Below are positions 12,910-13,814 of a stretch of DNA of 13,814 nucleotides, in pieces (the stretch's first letter is position 1; each line of letters opens with the position of its first letter). Under the pieces are notes generated by a model. It made no database searches, was not told the origin of the DNA, and worked only from the letters and a program-made list of their open reading frames with translations. This stretch comes from an uncultured Clostridia bacterium (GTDB lineage: Bacteria; Bacillota; Clostridia; Oscillospirales; Acutalibacteraceae): contig CANQSG010000040.1 in assembly GCA_947626485.1 (NCBI GenBank), forward strand, positions 1 to 13,814, written 5' to 3'. The position numbers were made by a program, and so were the translations under genes.

Positions 12910-13814
12910 TCAGAGGTCGCTCTGCGCGTCGAACCAGGCGAGCGACCGGTCGGCAAGGGCGGCATAGCGCGCCCGCTTGTCCCGGATGGGTTTTTCGAGG
13001 GCGGGCAGAATGCCGAAATTCGCGCCCATCGGCTGAAAGCGGGTGACAGACGGGTCGGTGATATACCGCAGCAGCGCGCCGATCATCGTCTCGTTCGGCA
13101 GGCGCAGCGGGGCCTGTCCGCGCAGGCGGCGCAGGGCGTTTTTCCCCGCCAAAATGCCGCATGCCGCCGATTCCATATAGCCCTCGACGCCGGTCAGCTG
13201 CCCCGCGAAAAAGAGGTTGTCCCGCGCGCGCAACGAAAGGTCGGGCAGCAGCAGCCGGGGCGAATTGAGGAAGGAATTGCGGTGCATGACGCCGTAGCGG
13301 ACGAATTCCGCGTGTTGCAGGCCGGGGATCATCGAAAAGACCCGTTTTTGCTCGGGGAATTTGAGGTTGGTCTGAAAACCGACGAGGTTATAGAGGGTGC
13401 CGTCGGCATTTTCCCGCCGCAGCTGGACGACCGCCCAGGGGCGGCGGCCGGTTTTCGGGTCGCGCAGGCCGACGGGCTTCAGCGGACCGAACCGGATGGC
13501 GTCCTCGCCCCGGCGGGCGAGCTCCTCGATGGGCATGCAGCCCTCGTAAAGGGGCAGCGGGCGGTCGAAATCGTGCAGCGTCGCCCGCTCGGCGGAGATC
13601 AGCGCGGCGTGAAACGCGGTATAGGTTTCGCGATCCAGCGGGCAGTTGAGGTAGCCGTCTTCCCCGCCCTTTTCGTACCGCGAGGCGAAAAACGCCGTTT
13701 GCAGGTCGACGCTGTCGGCTGTGACGATCGGGGCGGCGGCGTCGTAAAAGCTGAGGTTTTCCGCGTGGCAGACCCGCGCGATGTCAGCGGCGAGCGCCCC
13801 GTCGGTCAGCGGCC
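12910..13814 (-). CDS. trmFO: Methylenetetrahydrofolate-tRNA-(uracil-5-)-methyltransferase TrmFO, N-terminal part outside window
   Basis: The last 300 residues of a roughly 435-residue flavoprotein; the frame is open to the window edge, so the 5' end with the FAD-binding Rossmann motif is missing. TrmFO makes 5-methyluridine at position 54 of tRNA using methylenetetrahydrofolate and FADH2. Diagnostic segments include FYDAAAPIV, SRYEKGGEDGYLNCP with the conserved YLNCP cysteine, YEGCMPIEELARRG with the second conserved cysteine, FGPLKPVGL, NLVGFQTNLKFPEQ, GVMHRNSFLNSP and FFAGQLTGVEGYMESAA. These place it in the TrmFO/Gid family rather than the related MnmG. It ends 71 bases before plsX. TrmFO is typical of Firmicutes and some other bacteria that use folate rather than SAM for this modification. 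Confidence 0.97.
   Translation of the reverse strand, partial: PLTDGALAADIARVCHAENLSFYDAAAPIVTADSVDLQTAFFASRYEKGGEDGYLNCPLDRETYTAFHAALISAERATLHDFDRPLPLYEGCMPIEELARRGEDAIRFGPLKPVGLRDPKTGRRPWAVVQLRRENADGTLYNLVGFQTNLKFPEQKRVFSMIPGLQHAEFVRYGVMHRNSFLNSPRLLLPDLSLRARDNLFFAGQLTGVEGYMESAACGILAGKNALRRLRGQAPLRLPNETMIGALLRYITDPSVTRFQPMGANFGILPALEKPIRDKRARYAALADRSLAWFDAQSDL

Noticed and set aside
12839..13162. Longer PlsX protein starting 108 codons upstream.
   Set aside because: The extension overlaps trmFO in another frame, shows no family resemblance, and a strong ribosome binding site marks the ATG at 12838.
1..13814. A novel multi-gene system (defence, mobile, biosynthetic) hidden in the window.
   Set aside because: All coding space is filled by recognisable core genes, and no gap exceeds 120 bases; no transposase, integrase, direct-repeat array, tRNA or attachment site was seen on either strand.

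Overview
This window is a gene-dense, GC-rich housekeeping stretch of a Gram-positive, Firmicutes-type bacterium. Every gene I can support lies on the minus strand. The gene set (TrmFO, PlsX, RNase III, Smc, FtsY, YhbY, NadD, YqeK, an LCP wall enzyme, RsfS, LeuS, S21, YqeG), the AGGAGG-type ribosome binding sites and the consensus sigma-A promoters fit a high-GC clostridium. An Oscillospirales/Ruminococcaceae-like lineage is my best guess; it rests on gene order and remembered protein resemblance, not on a search.

Read in the direction of transcription (high to low coordinates): the window opens inside trmFO (5' end missing). After a 71-base gap comes plsX-rnc-smc-ftsY-rdgB-yhbY-nadD-yqeK-lcp-rsfS-leuS (12838 down to 572). 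This is almost certainly one transcription unit: five junctions are ATGA start/stop overlaps, one is a 7-base overlap, and the rest are gaps of 1, 5, 15 and 39 bases. A second unit starts 20 bases past leuS: a consensus promoter (TTGACA, 17 bases, TATAAT), the small gene rpsU (58 aa), and a strong hairpin-plus-T terminator. A third gene, yqeG, then runs off the low-coordinate edge.

The long unit joins two clusters that are separate in Bacillus subtilis: the plsX/rnc/smc/ftsY cluster (phospholipid start, RNA processing, chromosome condensation, membrane targeting) and the yqeG/yhbY/nadD/yqeK/rsfS cluster (ribosome assembly and silencing, NAD synthesis, nucleotide clean-up), with a cell-wall ligase and leucyl-tRNA synthetase attached. 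acpP, which often lies between plsX and rnc, is absent, and rdgB stands where ffh often follows ftsY. The products link growth-rate processes: membrane, wall, ribosome, chromosome and cofactor supply.

I found no mobile element, CRISPR array, tRNA, rRNA or defence-type system, and nothing resembling an undescribed multi-gene system. The observations most worth checking are regulatory or structural: a sigma-A-like promoter embedded in yqeK and written with rare AT-rich codons, a perfect palindrome filling the rpsU promoter spacer, a start-stop codon pair directly before rpsU, and an apparent short in-frame deletion at the edge of the LeuS editing domain. No intergenic stretch exceeds 120 bases.
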